Source of the DNA: Pseudomonadota bacterium
GTDB taxonomy: Bacteria > Pseudomonadota > Alphaproteobacteria > Rhizobiales > Aestuariivirgaceae
Assembly (NCBI GenBank): GCA_020161855.1
Contig: JAIUNJ010000004.1
Location: 186,001 to 250,000 of the forward strand
Direction of reading: 5' to 3'
Length of the DNA: 64,000 bases
A model generated the notes under the pieces. It worked only from the letters and a program-made list of their open reading frames with translations, was not told where the DNA came from and did no database searches. Shown one piece after another: positions 1 through 8,671 of this stretch. The stretch's first letter is position 1, and each line of letters starts with the position of its first letter. The position numbers were made by a program, and so were the translations under genes.

Positions 1-551
1 CGGCCGGTGCCGCCGCGCGGCTGATAATAGGCACCGAGCACCGGATAGCGGCAGGCCGGATCGTCGTTGATGATCGGCACGATTTCCTTGACCTCGGCCG
101 GCGTGATCATCCGGCAGTCGAGGCCGGCAAGGCGGTTGGCGTGCGAGGTGCGCTTCATGGCGCGGAATTCATGTTCGGTCTGGCAGAGCATCATCAGGCC
201 GCGCGGGCTGAACATGGTGTTGAAGTTCAGGTCCTGCGACAGGCCTTCATAGAGCGAGCGCGCCAGCTCATAGATGGCGATCGAGGAATCCTGCAGATAG
301 TTGGAGCGGATGATGGTGGTGTTGCGGCCCGTGTTGCCGCCGCCGAGCCAGCCCTTTTCGACCACGGCGATGTTGGTCATCTTGTGGTTCTTGGCGAGAT
401 AATAGGCCGTGGCAAGGCCGTGGCCGCCAGCCCCGACAATGACGGCATCATATTCGGCCTTGGGATCGGGCGAACGCCACGCCTTTTCCCAATCCTTGTG
501 GTAGTTCATCGCGTTGCGCGCGAGCGAGAAGATGGAATAGCGGGTCTTCAT
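1..551 (-). CDS. soxB: Sarcosine oxidase beta subunit, N-terminal part (runs off the window)
   Basis: The gene begins at the ATG complementary to 549-551 and continues past base 1, so only about 183 N-terminal residues are visible. The start MKTRYSIFSLARNAMNYHK is typical of the beta subunit of heterotetrameric sarcosine oxidase. It is followed by a dinucleotide-binding motif (VIVGAGGHGLATAYYLAK) and GNTGRNTTIIRSNYL, which surrounds the FAD site. The family oxidises sarcosine to glycine and transfers the one-carbon unit to tetrahydrofolate. A paralogue (the MgdA-type gene at 44830) differs in the same motif (GNIGRNTTIIRSNYM) and sits in an N-methylglutamate operon; this copy looks more like true SoxB. 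The rest of the operon would lie to the left. Confidence 0.85.
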   Translation of the reverse strand, partial: MKTRYSIFSLARNAMNYHKDWEKAWRSPDPKAEYDAVIVGAGGHGLATAYYLAKNHKMTNIAVVEKGWLGGGNTGRNTTIIRSNYLQDSSIAIYELARSLYEGLSQDLNFNTMFSPRGLMMLCQTEHEFRAMKRTSHANRLAGLDCRMITPAEVKEIVPIINDDPACRYPVLGAYYQPRGGTG

Positions 552-704
552 GCGGCAAATCCGGTTGTGGCGCCCTCTTAACAAAGCCTGCCCGGCGACT
601 CCACGCATTTCCGACACGCGCAAAAAGCTCTGCGACAATCGGGCATGGCCATTTGCGCCCCTGCGCCTCTATCTAGGGACCGACATGAACAGGCTTGCTA
701 TCAC

Positions 705-1808
705 ATGCTGATCTGGCTCGTGGCTGCGGCCCTGGGCGGGTTAACCGTATTGCTGCTGGCGGGCGGTTCGACACGCCTTGCGCAGCGCGTGGGCCGCCCT
801 GGCCGCGAGACGCATCTGGCCGTCTACAAGCAGCAGCTTGCGGAGATTGAGCGCGATGTGGCGCGCGGCGTTCTCGGGGCAACAGAGGCCGCACAGCAGA
901 AGACCGAAGTGTCGCGACGCCTGCTGGCCGCCGCCCGCGATCCCGAGACCGGCACGGCCGCCCGCAGCCCCTTGCTGGCCTGGCTGTCGGCGCTGCTGGT
1001 GCCTGCCGTGGCCCTTCTGCTTTATGCCCATTATGGCTCGCCGCGCCTGCCCGACCTGCCGCAGGCCGAGCGCCTCGCCACCGCTGAGGCGACCGGCGAT
1101 CTCGATGCACTTGTCTACAAGGTGGAGCGCCATCTCGCCGTCAATCCGGATGACGCCACGGGCTGGGATATTCTGCTGCCCGTCTATCAGTCGCTCAACC
1201 GTTATGACGGGCTTGCCAATGCCTATGAAAACCTGATCCGCATCAAGGGGTCGAGTGCGCCCCTGCAGGCGGGCCTCGCCGAGGCGCTGACACTGGGCAA
1301 CGGCGGCGTGATGACGCCGGCGGGCGCTGCCGCGGCGCGCGCCGCCGTGGCGCTCGATCCCATGAACCCGCAGGCCCGCTACTTCAATGCGCTGGGCCTG
1401 GCCCAGGAAGGTAAGGCCACGGAAGCGCTCGCCGCATATCGCGCCTTGCTGGCGGACTCAGCCGCCGATGCGCCGTGGCGCACTGCCGTGCACCAGCGCA
1501 TCAGCGATCTCGAGGCGCAGAAGGGCACCGTGCCGATGCCGGGGCAGGAGCAAGCTGGCAGCGTGCTGAACCAGTCGCCTTCCGATCAGCAGGCCATGAT
1601 CCGCGGCATGGTGGACGGGCTTGCCGCGCGGCTTGAGAGCAATCCCGATGATCTTGACGGCTGGTCGCGCCTGATCCGGGCGCGCAGCGTGTTGCAGGAA
1701 CTTGATGTGGCTCAAGGCGCGCTCGACAAGGCGCGGCAAACATTCGCCGGCAATCCGCCCGCCTTGGATTCGCTCAATTCGCTCGCCACGGAACTCAAGC
1801 TGAAATGA
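705..1808 (+). CDS. ccmI: Cytochrome c maturation protein CcmI (CycH)
   Basis: The 367-residue protein starts with a membrane helix ([18 protein letters not shown]), has a second hydrophobic segment near residues 90-110 and then a long periplasmic part with TPR-like helices. CcmI presents apocytochrome c to the haem ligation complex. I chose ATG 705 because it places the first helix directly at the N-terminus; an in-frame upstream start at 645 would add about 20 polar residues without a family match. The stop overlaps the ccmE start (ATGA), and the order ccmI-ccmE-ccmF-ccmH is the rhizobial cycHJKL operon. Low similarity is normal for this fast-evolving subunit, so the identification rests on topology, TPR content and context together. 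Confidence 0.88.
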   Translation: MLIWLVAAALGGLTVLLLAGGSTRLAQRVGRPGRETHLAVYKQQLAEIERDVARGVLGATEAAQQKTEVSRRLLAAARDPETGTAARSPLLAWLSALLVPAVALLLYAHYGSPRLPDLPQAERLATAEATGDLDALVYKVERHLAVNPDDATGWDILLPVYQSLNRYDGLANAYENLIRIKGSSAPLQAGLAEALTLGNGGVMTPAGAAAARAAVALDPMNPQARYFNALGLAQEGKATEALAAYRALLADSAADAPWRTAVHQRISDLEAQKGTVPMPGQEQAGSVLNQSPSDQQAMIRGMVDGLAARLESNPDDLDGWSRLIRARSVLQELDVAQGALDKARQTFAGNPPALDSLNSLATELKLK

Positions 1809-2263
1809 CCCGCAAGCAGACCCGCACCGCCTTCATCCTGGCGTCGCTCGCCATCCTCGGGCTGGCAGCGGGCCTGATCCTCTACGCCATCCGCGACACC
1901 ATCGTGTTTTTCTACACCCCGAGCGAGGTGACAGAGAAAATGGTGCAGCCCGGAACGCGCCTGCGGCTTGGCGGGCTGGTGGAAAAGGGAAGCTTCAAAC
2001 CGGCCGAAGGCACCATCTATTCTTTCCGCATCACCGACACGGCAAAGGCCCTGCCTGTGACCTACAAGGGGCAATTGCCTGACCTGTTCCGCGAAGGGCA
2101 GGGCGTGGTGGCGGAAGGCGTGCTGCAGGCCGATGGCAGTTTCACCGCCGATACGGTGCTTGCCAAACATGACGAAAACTACATGCCCAAGGATGTTGCC
2201 GACCGGCTAAAGGAAAAGGGTCTCTGGCAACACATGGAACAGCAGGGGGGCCAGCCGCAGTGA
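1805..2263 (+). CDS. ccmE: Periplasmic haem chaperone CcmE (CycJ)
   Basis: This 152-residue protein has one N-terminal membrane anchor (about residues 9-27) followed by a compact beta-barrel domain. The C-terminal motif [11 protein letters not shown] contains His122, the residue that binds haem covalently in this family, with the conserved Tyr a few residues later. CcmE takes haem from the CcmABCD export/loading complex and passes it to CcmF/CcmH. Its start overlaps the ccmI stop by four bases and its stop overlaps the ccmF start, so translation is probably coupled. Confidence 0.96.
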   Translation: MTRKQTRTAFILASLAILGLAAGLILYAIRDTIVFFYTPSEVTEKMVQPGTRLRLGGLVEKGSFKPAEGTIYSFRITDTAKALPVTYKGQLPDLFREGQGVVAEGVLQADGSFTADTVLAKHDENYMPKDVADRLKEKGLWQHMEQQGGQPQ

Positions 2264-4242
2264 TCGCCGAGCTCGGCCATTTCGTCCTGATCCTGGCGCT
2301 CGCCGTTGCGGCCTACCAGACGATTGTGCCGCTCTATGGCGCGGCCCGGGGCGATGGCCGCCTGATGGCGGCGGGCACCGTGGCATCACTGGCGCAATTC
2401 GCGCTCGTCATGGCGGCCTTCATGGCGCTGATGCAGGCCTATCTGTCATCCGATTTCTCGGTGCTCAACGTTGCGGAGAATTCTCACTCCGACAAGCCGC
2501 TGATCTACAAGATTTCCGGCGTGTGGGGGAACCACGAGGGCTCGATGCTGCTGTGGGTTCTCATCCTCTCGATTTTCGGAGCTGCCGTCGCCCTCTTTGG
2601 CAACAACCTGCCGCAAAGCCTGAAGGCCCGGATACTGTCCGTACAAGGATCAATCGGCTTTGCCTTCCTGCTTTTCATCGTCGTGGCCTCCAATCCCTTC
2701 CAGCGCCTCAATCCGGCACCGGTTGAAGGCAATGGCCTCAACCCGATCCTGCAGGACCCGGCGCTCGCCTTTCATCCGCCATTTCTCTACGCCGGCTATG
2801 TCGGTCTCTCGATTGCGTTTTCTTTTGCCGTCGCGGCCCTCATCGAGGGCCGTGTCGACGCGGCCTGGGCCCGCTGGGTGAGGCCATGGACGCTGGTGTC
2901 CTGGGCCTTCCTGACGCTTGGCATCGGCATGGGCTCCTGGTGGGCCTATTACGAACTGGGCTGGGGCGGCTTCTGGTTCTGGGACCCGGTCGAGAATGCC
3001 AGCTTCATGCCCTGGCTCATCGCCACCGCGCTCCTGCATTCGGCCGTGGTTGTGGAAAAGCGCGGGGCGCTCAAGATCTGGACAATCCTGCTCTCCATTC
3101 TTGCCTTCTCCCTGTCGCTGGTCGGCACCTTCCTGGTGCGCTCGGGGGTCCTCACCTCTGTGCATGCCTTTGCTGTTGATCCATCGCGCGGATTCTTCAT
3201 CCTCATGATCCTCGCATTCTTCGTGGGCGGCAGCCTGACGCTCTTTGCCCTGCGTGCACCGTCACTCAAGACCGGCGGGCTTTTCGCGCCGCTGAGCCGC
3301 GAGGGCGGCCTGGTGCTCAACAATCTGCTGCTCTGTGCTGCCTGTGCCGCCGTCTTCATCGGCACGCTCTATCCGCTTGGCCTTGAAACACTGACCGGCG
3401 AGAAAATCTCCGTGGGCCCGCCCTTCTTCAATCTCACCTTCGGCCCGATCATCCTGCCGTTGCTGCTGCTGGTGCCTGCCGGTCCGATGCTCACCTGGAA
3501 GCGGGCGGAAGCCTGGCCCGTGGTGCAGCGCCTGTGGTGGGCTGCTGCGGCTGCAATATGCCTGTCGCTGCTGGTGCTGGTAATCACCCAGCGCGGCCCC
3601 TGGCTGGCCATCGCGGGCATTGCGCTCGGGGCCTGGCTGGTGCTGGGTGCTGCCGCTGATCTTGTGCTGCGTGCCAATTTCGGTAGGGTGCCGATCAGCG
3701 TCGCCTGGGCGCGGCTCTCCGGCCTGCCGCGTAGTGCCTTCGGAACTGCGCTGGCCCATGGCGGGGCCGGCATCCTCGTGATCGGTGTCATTCTTCTCTC
3801 GCTGTGGCGCGAGGAGCACATCGTTGCGCTGAAGCCCGGCGAGTCCGTTGCGGTGGCGGGCTATACGGTGACATTCGACGGCGAAGCGCCCTTGCGTGGT
3901 CCCAATTATGGTGGCCGTCTCGGCCGTTTCAGCATCACCCGCGATGGCGCGCGGATTGCCGATGTGGTCTCCGAAAAGCGCATCTTCGAGCCAAGCAACA
4001 TGCCGACAACGGAAGTGGGCCTGGTGCAGGGCTTCTGGGGCGATATCTATGTTGTGCTGGGTGACATGGAAACGAATGGCGCCCGCGTCGTACGCGCCAC
4101 CTATCAGCCCATGGCGAGCTGGATCTGGATCGGGGCGACCGTCATGTTCCTCGGCGGCCTGCTTTCGCTGACCGACCGCAGGCTGCGCATCGGCGTGCCG
4201 AAGCGCGCCGCCGCGCCGCTTCCCGTACCAGCGGTTGAGTAG
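2260..4242 (+). CDS. ccmF: Haem lyase subunit CcmF (CycK)
   Basis: This 660-residue polytopic membrane protein carries the tryptophan-rich haem-handling WWD segment ([18 protein letters not shown], residues about 239-256) and many hydrophobic helices, with a periplasmic domain near the C-terminus before the last helix. CcmF joins haem from CcmE to the CXXCH cysteines of apocytochrome c. Length is normal for the family. It overlaps ccmE by four bases and is followed after a few bases by ccmH. Confidence 0.96.
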   Translation: MIAELGHFVLILALAVAAYQTIVPLYGAARGDGRLMAAGTVASLAQFALVMAAFMALMQAYLSSDFSVLNVAENSHSDKPLIYKISGVWGNHEGSMLLWVLILSIFGAAVALFGNNLPQSLKARILSVQGSIGFAFLLFIVVASNPFQRLNPAPVEGNGLNPILQDPALAFHPPFLYAGYVGLSIAFSFAVAALIEGRVDAAWARWVRPWTLVSWAFLTLGIGMGSWWAYYELGWGGFWFWDPVENASFMPWLIATALLHSAVVVEKRGALKIWTILLSILAFSLSLVGTFLVRSGVLTSVHAFAVDPSRGFFILMILAFFVGGSLTLFALRAPSLKTGGLFAPLSREGGLVLNNLLLCAACAAVFIGTLYPLGLETLTGEKISVGPPFFNLTFGPIILPLLLLVPAGPMLTWKRAEAWPVVQRLWWAAAAAICLSLLVLVITQRGPWLAIAGIALGAWLVLGAAADLVLRANFGRVPISVAWARLSGLPRSAFGTALAHGGAGILVIGVILLSLWREEHIVALKPGESVAVAGYTVTFDGEAPLRGPNYGGRLGRFSITRDGARIADVVSEKRIFEPSNMPTTEVGLVQGFWGDIYVVLGDMETNGARVVRATYQPMASWIWIGATVMFLGGLLSLTDRRLRIGVPKRAAAPLPVPAVE

Positions 4243-4246
4243 GGCG

Positions 4247-4699
4247 ATGAAGCTGTTCCCTGCGGCCCTCGGCCTGCTGGCCTCGCTGGTTCTTTCAGCC
4301 ACAGCACTGGCCGTGCAGCCGGACGAAATCCTGAAGGACGCAACGCTTGAGGCGCGGGCCCGCAGCATCTCGGCAGGCCTCCGCTGCCTTGTCTGCCAGA
4401 ACCAGTCGATTGACGATTCCGATGCGCCGGTGGCGCGCGACCTGCGCATCCTGATCCGCGAACAGCTCACCCAGAACAAGAGCGATGCCGAAGTCGTGGA
4501 CTTCGTCGTTGCCCGCTATGGTGACTTCGTGCTGCTGAAGCCGCCGCTGCGGCTGGATACCCTGTTGCTTTGGGGTGGGCCCTTCCTGATCCTTGCCGTC
4601 GGCGGCCTGTTCCTGTGGCGCCGCCGCGCGCCGTCGGCCGCCGTGGAGCAACTGACGGCCGACGAGCAGGCCGAACTCGACAGGCTCTTGAAGCAGTAG
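4247..4699 (+). CDS. ccmH: Cytochrome c maturation thiol-reductase CcmH (CycL)
   Basis: A 150-residue protein with an N-terminal signal sequence (MKLFPAALGLLASLVLSATA), the redox motif LRCLVCQNQSI (Cys47 and Cys50) and a C-terminal transmembrane helix followed by a short charged tail. It reduces apocytochrome c thiols before haem attachment. ATG 4247 is preferred because it gives a clean signal peptide; a TTG four codons upstream at 4235 would overlap ccmF. This is the short CcmH/CycL form; the TPR part of E. coli CcmH is supplied by ccmI at the head of the operon. Confidence 0.95.
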   Translation: MKLFPAALGLLASLVLSATALAVQPDEILKDATLEARARSISAGLRCLVCQNQSIDDSDAPVARDLRILIREQLTQNKSDAEVVDFVVARYGDFVLLKPPLRLDTLLLWGGPFLILAVGGLFLWRRRAPSAAVEQLTADEQAELDRLLKQ

Positions 4700-4887
4700 C
4701 GCATCCGTGATCGCCCGGCCTGTGGATTGCCTCAATTCACAGCGAATCTGCGCCCGTTCCGCAGCTTCCGCCGTAATTGCCGCAAGGGCGCCATGTTGGT
4801 TACCGAGAATTCATGACAAGGAAAGGCGCAAGTAATCCGGCGCCTCCTATCTTCGTTTTCAAGTTCAATGCTTTCGGAGTTGAAACC

Positions 4888-6351
4888 ATGTCAGCCGCAA
4901 ACCTCACCACCACAAGAAAGACAATCTACGGATTGCTGGGCGCTGCCCTTCTCGGCACGTCCGTGCTCACGGCAAGCGCGCTGGCGCCCCTGCCGGTCCG
5001 CGCCGACACGGCGGTTGCCGTCATCGATCCGACCCGGAGCTTCGCGCCGCTCGTCGAGAAGGTCATGCCTTCGGTCGTCAGCGTTGAGGTAAAGCTCCGC
5101 GCCGTCAGCAACGAAGGCGGCCCTGACATGCAGCGCATGCCTGATGAATTCCGCCAGTTCTTCGACCAGTTCCCGCAGTTTCGTGACCGGTTGCCCAACC
5201 GTCCGCAGCAGCGCGGTGGCGGCATGGCCGAGGGTTCAGGCTTTGTGATCACGCCCGACGGCTATGTGGTGACGAACAACCATGTGGTGGACAATGCCTC
5301 GCAGGTGTCGCTCCGCTTCCAGAACGGCGACCTCTATGACGCCGATGTGGTCGGCACCGACCCCAAGACCGACCTGGCGCTGCTGAAGATCAAGAACAGC
5401 GACAAGAGCTTCCCCTTCGTGAAGTTCGCAAGCGCTGAGGCCAAGGTCGGCGACTGGGTGATGGCCGTGGGCAATCCCTTCGGCCTCGGTGGCACGGTGA
5501 CGGCCGGCATCGTCTCGGCCCGTGGCCGCGATATCGGCTCCGGCCCCTACGACGACTTCCTGCAGATCGATGCCTCCATCAACCGCGGCAATTCAGGCGG
5601 CCCCGCCTTCAATCTTGACGGTCAGGTCGTCGGCATCAACACCGCAATCTTCTCCCCCTCGGGAGGCTCGGTCGGCATTGGCTTCGCCATCCCGGCGTCC
5701 ACAGCCAACGACGTGATCGAGAGCCTCAAGGCCAATGGTGCGGTGACGCGCGGCTGGCTGGGCGTTCGCATCCAGGGCATTACCCCTGATCTCGCCGAAG
5801 GCCTCGGACTGAAGGAAGCCAAGGGCGCCATCATCTCGGACGTGACCGAGGATTCGCCTGCACTCAAGGCTGGCCTGAAGCAGGGCGACACGATCCTCAG
5901 GGCCAATGGCCAGGCCATCGCGGATGCCCGCGACCTGTCCAGGACCATTGCCAAGGTGAAGCCCGGTTCTGAAATCCCGGTGGATATCATCCGCAACGGC
6001 AAGGCCGAGACCATCAACGTGAAGATCGGCGTGATGCCGAACGACACGCCGCGGATGGCCTCCAAGCAGGACAAGCAGGACGACAAGCTCGACCTGTCGG
6101 CCCTGGGCCTCAACGTGACACCGGCCGATGACGGCGCCGGGGTGACGATCACAGCCATCGATCCGGACTCGCCTGCCGCCGAACGCGGACTTCAGCCCGG
6201 TGACGTGATCCTTGAAGTGGCCGGCACGCAGGTGACCAACCCGTCTGAAATCCAGAAGATCCTCAAGGGTGAGAAGGGCAAGAGCGTGGTCATGCTGGTG
6301 CGCTCCGGCGACAACCAGCGTTACATCGCACTTCCTCGTGAAAAGAGTTGA
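4888..6351 (+). CDS. degP: Periplasmic serine protease/chaperone DegP (Do family)
   Basis: This 487-residue HtrA-family protease has an N-terminal export signal, a trypsin-like domain and two PDZ domains (about residues 275-370 and 395-480). The catalytic triad is visible: His132 in TNNHVVDN, Asp162 in DPKTDLALLK and Ser236 in RGNSGGPAF. It degrades or refolds damaged envelope proteins. The start at 4888 (MSAANLTTTRKTIYG) directly precedes the signal helix; an in-frame extension to 4777 would add 37 non-family residues. A 188-base gap separates it from ccmH, so it probably has its own promoter, and a strong inverted repeat lies downstream. The next genes are a two-component pair, the usual rhizobial order. 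Confidence 0.95.
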   Translation: MSAANLTTTRKTIYGLLGAALLGTSVLTASALAPLPVRADTAVAVIDPTRSFAPLVEKVMPSVVSVEVKLRAVSNEGGPDMQRMPDEFRQFFDQFPQFRDRLPNRPQQRGGGMAEGSGFVITPDGYVVTNNHVVDNASQVSLRFQNGDLYDADVVGTDPKTDLALLKIKNSDKSFPFVKFASAEAKVGDWVMAVGNPFGLGGTVTAGIVSARGRDIGSGPYDDFLQIDASINRGNSGGPAFNLDGQVVGINTAIFSPSGGSVGIGFAIPASTANDVIESLKANGAVTRGWLGVRIQGITPDLAEGLGLKEAKGAIISDVTEDSPALKAGLKQGDTILRANGQAIADARDLSRTIAKVKPGSEIPVDIIRNGKAETINVKIGVMPNDTPRMASKQDKQDDKLDLSALGLNVTPADDGAGVTITAIDPDSPAAERGLQPGDVILEVAGTQVTNPSEIQKILKGEKGKSVVMLVRSGDNQRYIALPREKS

Positions 6352-6426
6352 AATCCATGAGGGGCAATTCCCACCTATGTAACCAATAGGGCGAAACCTC
6401 GCTTCCCCGCTCAGCGACCGCCCTAA

Positions 6427-6475
6427 GGCGCGGAGACAGTAATCCCCCGACGTTCCCCTGAACTGTCTCCGCGCC
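6427..6475 (+). terminator. Inverted repeat after degP, likely terminator
   Basis: Two perfect 14-base arms (GGCGCGGAGACAGT at 6427-6440 and its complement at 6462-6475) flank a 21-base loop, followed by GCCCTTTCTTCC. The long GC-rich stem and the pyrimidine-rich tail suggest a factor-independent terminator for degP. The T-tract is interrupted, so an RNA-stability hairpin or a regulatory site for the following two-component operon is also possible. Confidence 0.5.
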
Positions 6476-6573
6476 GCCCTTTCTTCCTAGAGCCTTTTCA
6501 AAAGAGACAAGCCATGCAAGTACCCGCTTCCGAGACGGCCACCCAGAAGAACCTGCGGGCCAAGGGACAGGCA

Positions 6574-7248
6574 ATGCGCATTCTTGTGATCGAGGACGAC
6601 CGGGAGGCCGCAAGCTGGCTTCTCAAGGGGCTCGAGGAATCCGGCCATGTGGCCGATCTGGCCGCCGACGGCGAGGATGGCCTCGCCATGGCCCGCGAAG
6701 CTGTTCACGACGTTCTGATCGTCGACCGCATGCTGCCCAAGCTCGACGGGCTTTCCATCATCAGGACACTCCGGGCTGAAAGTGTCGTGACACCTGTTCT
6801 GATCCTGAGCGCGCTGTCCGACGTGGACGAGCGCGTGAAGGGCCTGCGTGCCGGTGGTGATGACTATCTCGCAAAACCTTATGCCTTTTCGGAATTGCTG
6901 GCCCGCGTTGAAGGACTGGCGCGCCGCCAGGGCGACAGCGGCCAGGACACCCGGCTGAAGGCCTGCGACCTTGAGATGGACCTGCTCTCGCGCACCGTGA
7001 CCCGCGCCGGAAAGCCGATCCTACTCCAGCCCCGCGAGTTCAAGCTTCTCGAATTCCTGGTCCGCAACGCGGGCCATATCGTCACCCGCACCATGCTGCT
7101 CGAAAACGTCTGGGATTATCATTTCGATCCCCAGACCAACGTCATCGACGTGCATGTCTCGCGCCTCCGCTCCAAGATCGACAAGGGCTTCGACGAGCCC
7201 TTGTTGCAGACGGTGAGAGGTGCTGGATATATGGTGCGTGACGCCTAA
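6574..7248 (+). CDS. OmpR/PhoB-family response regulator
   Basis: The 224-residue regulator has a receiver domain (MRILVIEDD start, phosphoacceptor Asp51 in LIVDRMLP, Lys in YLAKPYAF) and a C-terminal winged-helix DNA-binding domain with the family end YMVRDA. ATG 6574 is chosen because the receiver begins immediately and a good ribosome site (AAGGGACAGG) precedes it; an in-frame ATG at 6514 would add 20 residues. It overlaps the kinase gene that follows, forming a two-component pair linked to degP, as in other rhizobia. The proximity suggests an envelope-stress or envelope-homeostasis role, but that is inference; the stimulus is not known. Confidence 0.92.
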   Translation: MRILVIEDDREAASWLLKGLEESGHVADLAADGEDGLAMAREAVHDVLIVDRMLPKLDGLSIIRTLRAESVVTPVLILSALSDVDERVKGLRAGGDDYLAKPYAFSELLARVEGLARRQGDSGQDTRLKACDLEMDLLSRTVTRAGKPILLQPREFKLLEFLVRNAGHIVTRTMLLENVWDYHFDPQTNVIDVHVSRLRSKIDKGFDEPLLQTVRGAGYMVRDA

Positions 7249-8623
7249 CAGCAAAATCTTCCGATCCTCGACCTTCCGGCTTGTTGCCGTCTATCTGGTC
7301 TTTTTCGCCGTCTCGGTCGGGGCGATCCTCGCTTATGTGTTCTGGAACACGGCGGGCCTCATCGAGCGCCAGACGGACGAGACGATCCGTGCTGAGGTGC
7401 AGGGCCTCTCCGACCAGTACCGCATCCTCGGGCTGGCGGGTGTTGCTGACGTCATCAACCGGCGCGTGGAGGAGGGAGCGGGCACCCTCTACATGATGGT
7501 GAGTCCGGCGGGCGAGCGCATTGCCGGCAATCTCGACAGCCTGCCGACCAATGCCCAGGGCGAGCCGGCCTGGATCGATTTCCCCATCACCGTTGGCAAG
7601 GGTGCCACCCGGCATACGGGCCGCGCCTACTATGCCACGCTGTCAGGTGGCTTCACCCTGCTCGTCGGCCGTGACGTGCAGGAACAGCGGCAGTTTCGCG
7701 ACACCATCCAGCGGGCCGTGCTCTGGTCGCTGCTGCTTGCGGTTATCCTCGGCTTCGGCGGCGGCCTTCTCGTCAGCCGCAACTTCCTGCGCCGCATCGA
7801 TGGCATTACCGGCGCCTCGCGCACCATCATGGAGGGTGACCTCACCCAACGCATGCCCGTCTCCGGATCGGGCGACGAGCTTGACCGGCTCGCCACCTCG
7901 CTCAACGAAATGCTCTCGCAGATCGAGCGGCTGATGGCTGGCATGAAGGAGGTTTCGAGCAACGTTGCCCATGACCTCAAGACACCGCTGACCCGCATGC
8001 GGGCAAGGGTCGAGTCGGCGCTGCGGGCCGACGATCCGAAAGAACAGCGCGCCGCGCTCGAGAAGACCATCGAGGAGAGCGACCACCTGCTGCAGACCTT
8101 CAATGCGCTGCTGTCGATTGCCCGTGCCGAAGCGGGCAACACCCGCGAGGGCCTGATGCCGGCCGACGCCGCAGACATCGTGCGCGACGTGGCGGAGCTC
8201 TACGAGCCTATCGTCGAGGAGGCAGGCGGCAGCCTGCAGGCCGAGGTCAACGGCACGCTGCCCGTGCGGGCCGACCGGCAATTGCTGGCGCAGGCGCTCA
8301 GCAATCTCATCGACAACGCCCTCAAATATGGCCAGAGCCTCGCCACCGACGAGGCCAAGCTTGTCGTCAAGGCCCACGCAGAGCAGGGCAAGGCTGTGAT
8401 CTCGGTTTCCGATACGGGCGTCGGAATTCCCGCCGATCAGCGGTCGCGCGTGCTCGAGCGTTTCGTGCGCCTTGATGAAAGCCGCAGCAAGCCGGGCAAT
8501 GGCCTTGGCCTGTCGCTGGTTTCTTCTGTCATCAAGCTGCATGGTGGCACGCTGACGCTCGGCGATGCGGGCCCCGGCCTTGTGGCGACGCTTGAACTGC
8601 CGCTTCTGCCTGAAGGGCGCTAG
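7238..8623 (+). CDS. Sensor histidine kinase, partner of the upstream regulator
   Basis: About 461 residues: an N-terminal membrane helix (VAVYLVFFAVSVGAILAYVF), a periplasmic sensing region to about residue 155, a second helix, a HAMP linker, then HisKA with His245 (NVAHDLKTPLTR) and a HATPase domain with N-box NLIDNALKYG and G-boxes DTGVGIP and GNGLGLSL. The GTG at 7238 gives an N-terminus like homologues (MTPNSKIFRSSTFRL); an alternative GTG at 7220 is possible. Either start overlaps the regulator gene, so the two are translationally coupled. The sensed signal cannot be read from the sequence. Confidence 0.9.
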   Translation: MTPNSKIFRSSTFRLVAVYLVFFAVSVGAILAYVFWNTAGLIERQTDETIRAEVQGLSDQYRILGLAGVADVINRRVEEGAGTLYMMVSPAGERIAGNLDSLPTNAQGEPAWIDFPITVGKGATRHTGRAYYATLSGGFTLLVGRDVQEQRQFRDTIQRAVLWSLLLAVILGFGGGLLVSRNFLRRIDGITGASRTIMEGDLTQRMPVSGSGDELDRLATSLNEMLSQIERLMAGMKEVSSNVAHDLKTPLTRMRARVESALRADDPKEQRAALEKTIEESDHLLQTFNALLSIARAEAGNTREGLMPADAADIVRDVAELYEPIVEEAGGSLQAEVNGTLPVRADRQLLAQALSNLIDNALKYGQSLATDEAKLVVKAHAEQGKAVISVSDTGVGIPADQRSRVLERFVRLDESRSKPGNGLGLSLVSSVIKLHGGTLTLGDAGPGLVATLELPLLPEGR

Positions 8624-8671
8624 GGCGGCGGGGTGTTTCCCCTATGGCGCCCGATGCGCTAACTGCGAGGC

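Noticed and set aside
3262-4479. Long open frame antisense to ccmF and ccmH
   Set aside because: It lies opposite two intact essential genes, has low-complexity Arg/Gln/His-rich translation and no ribosome site; typical GC-rich shadow.
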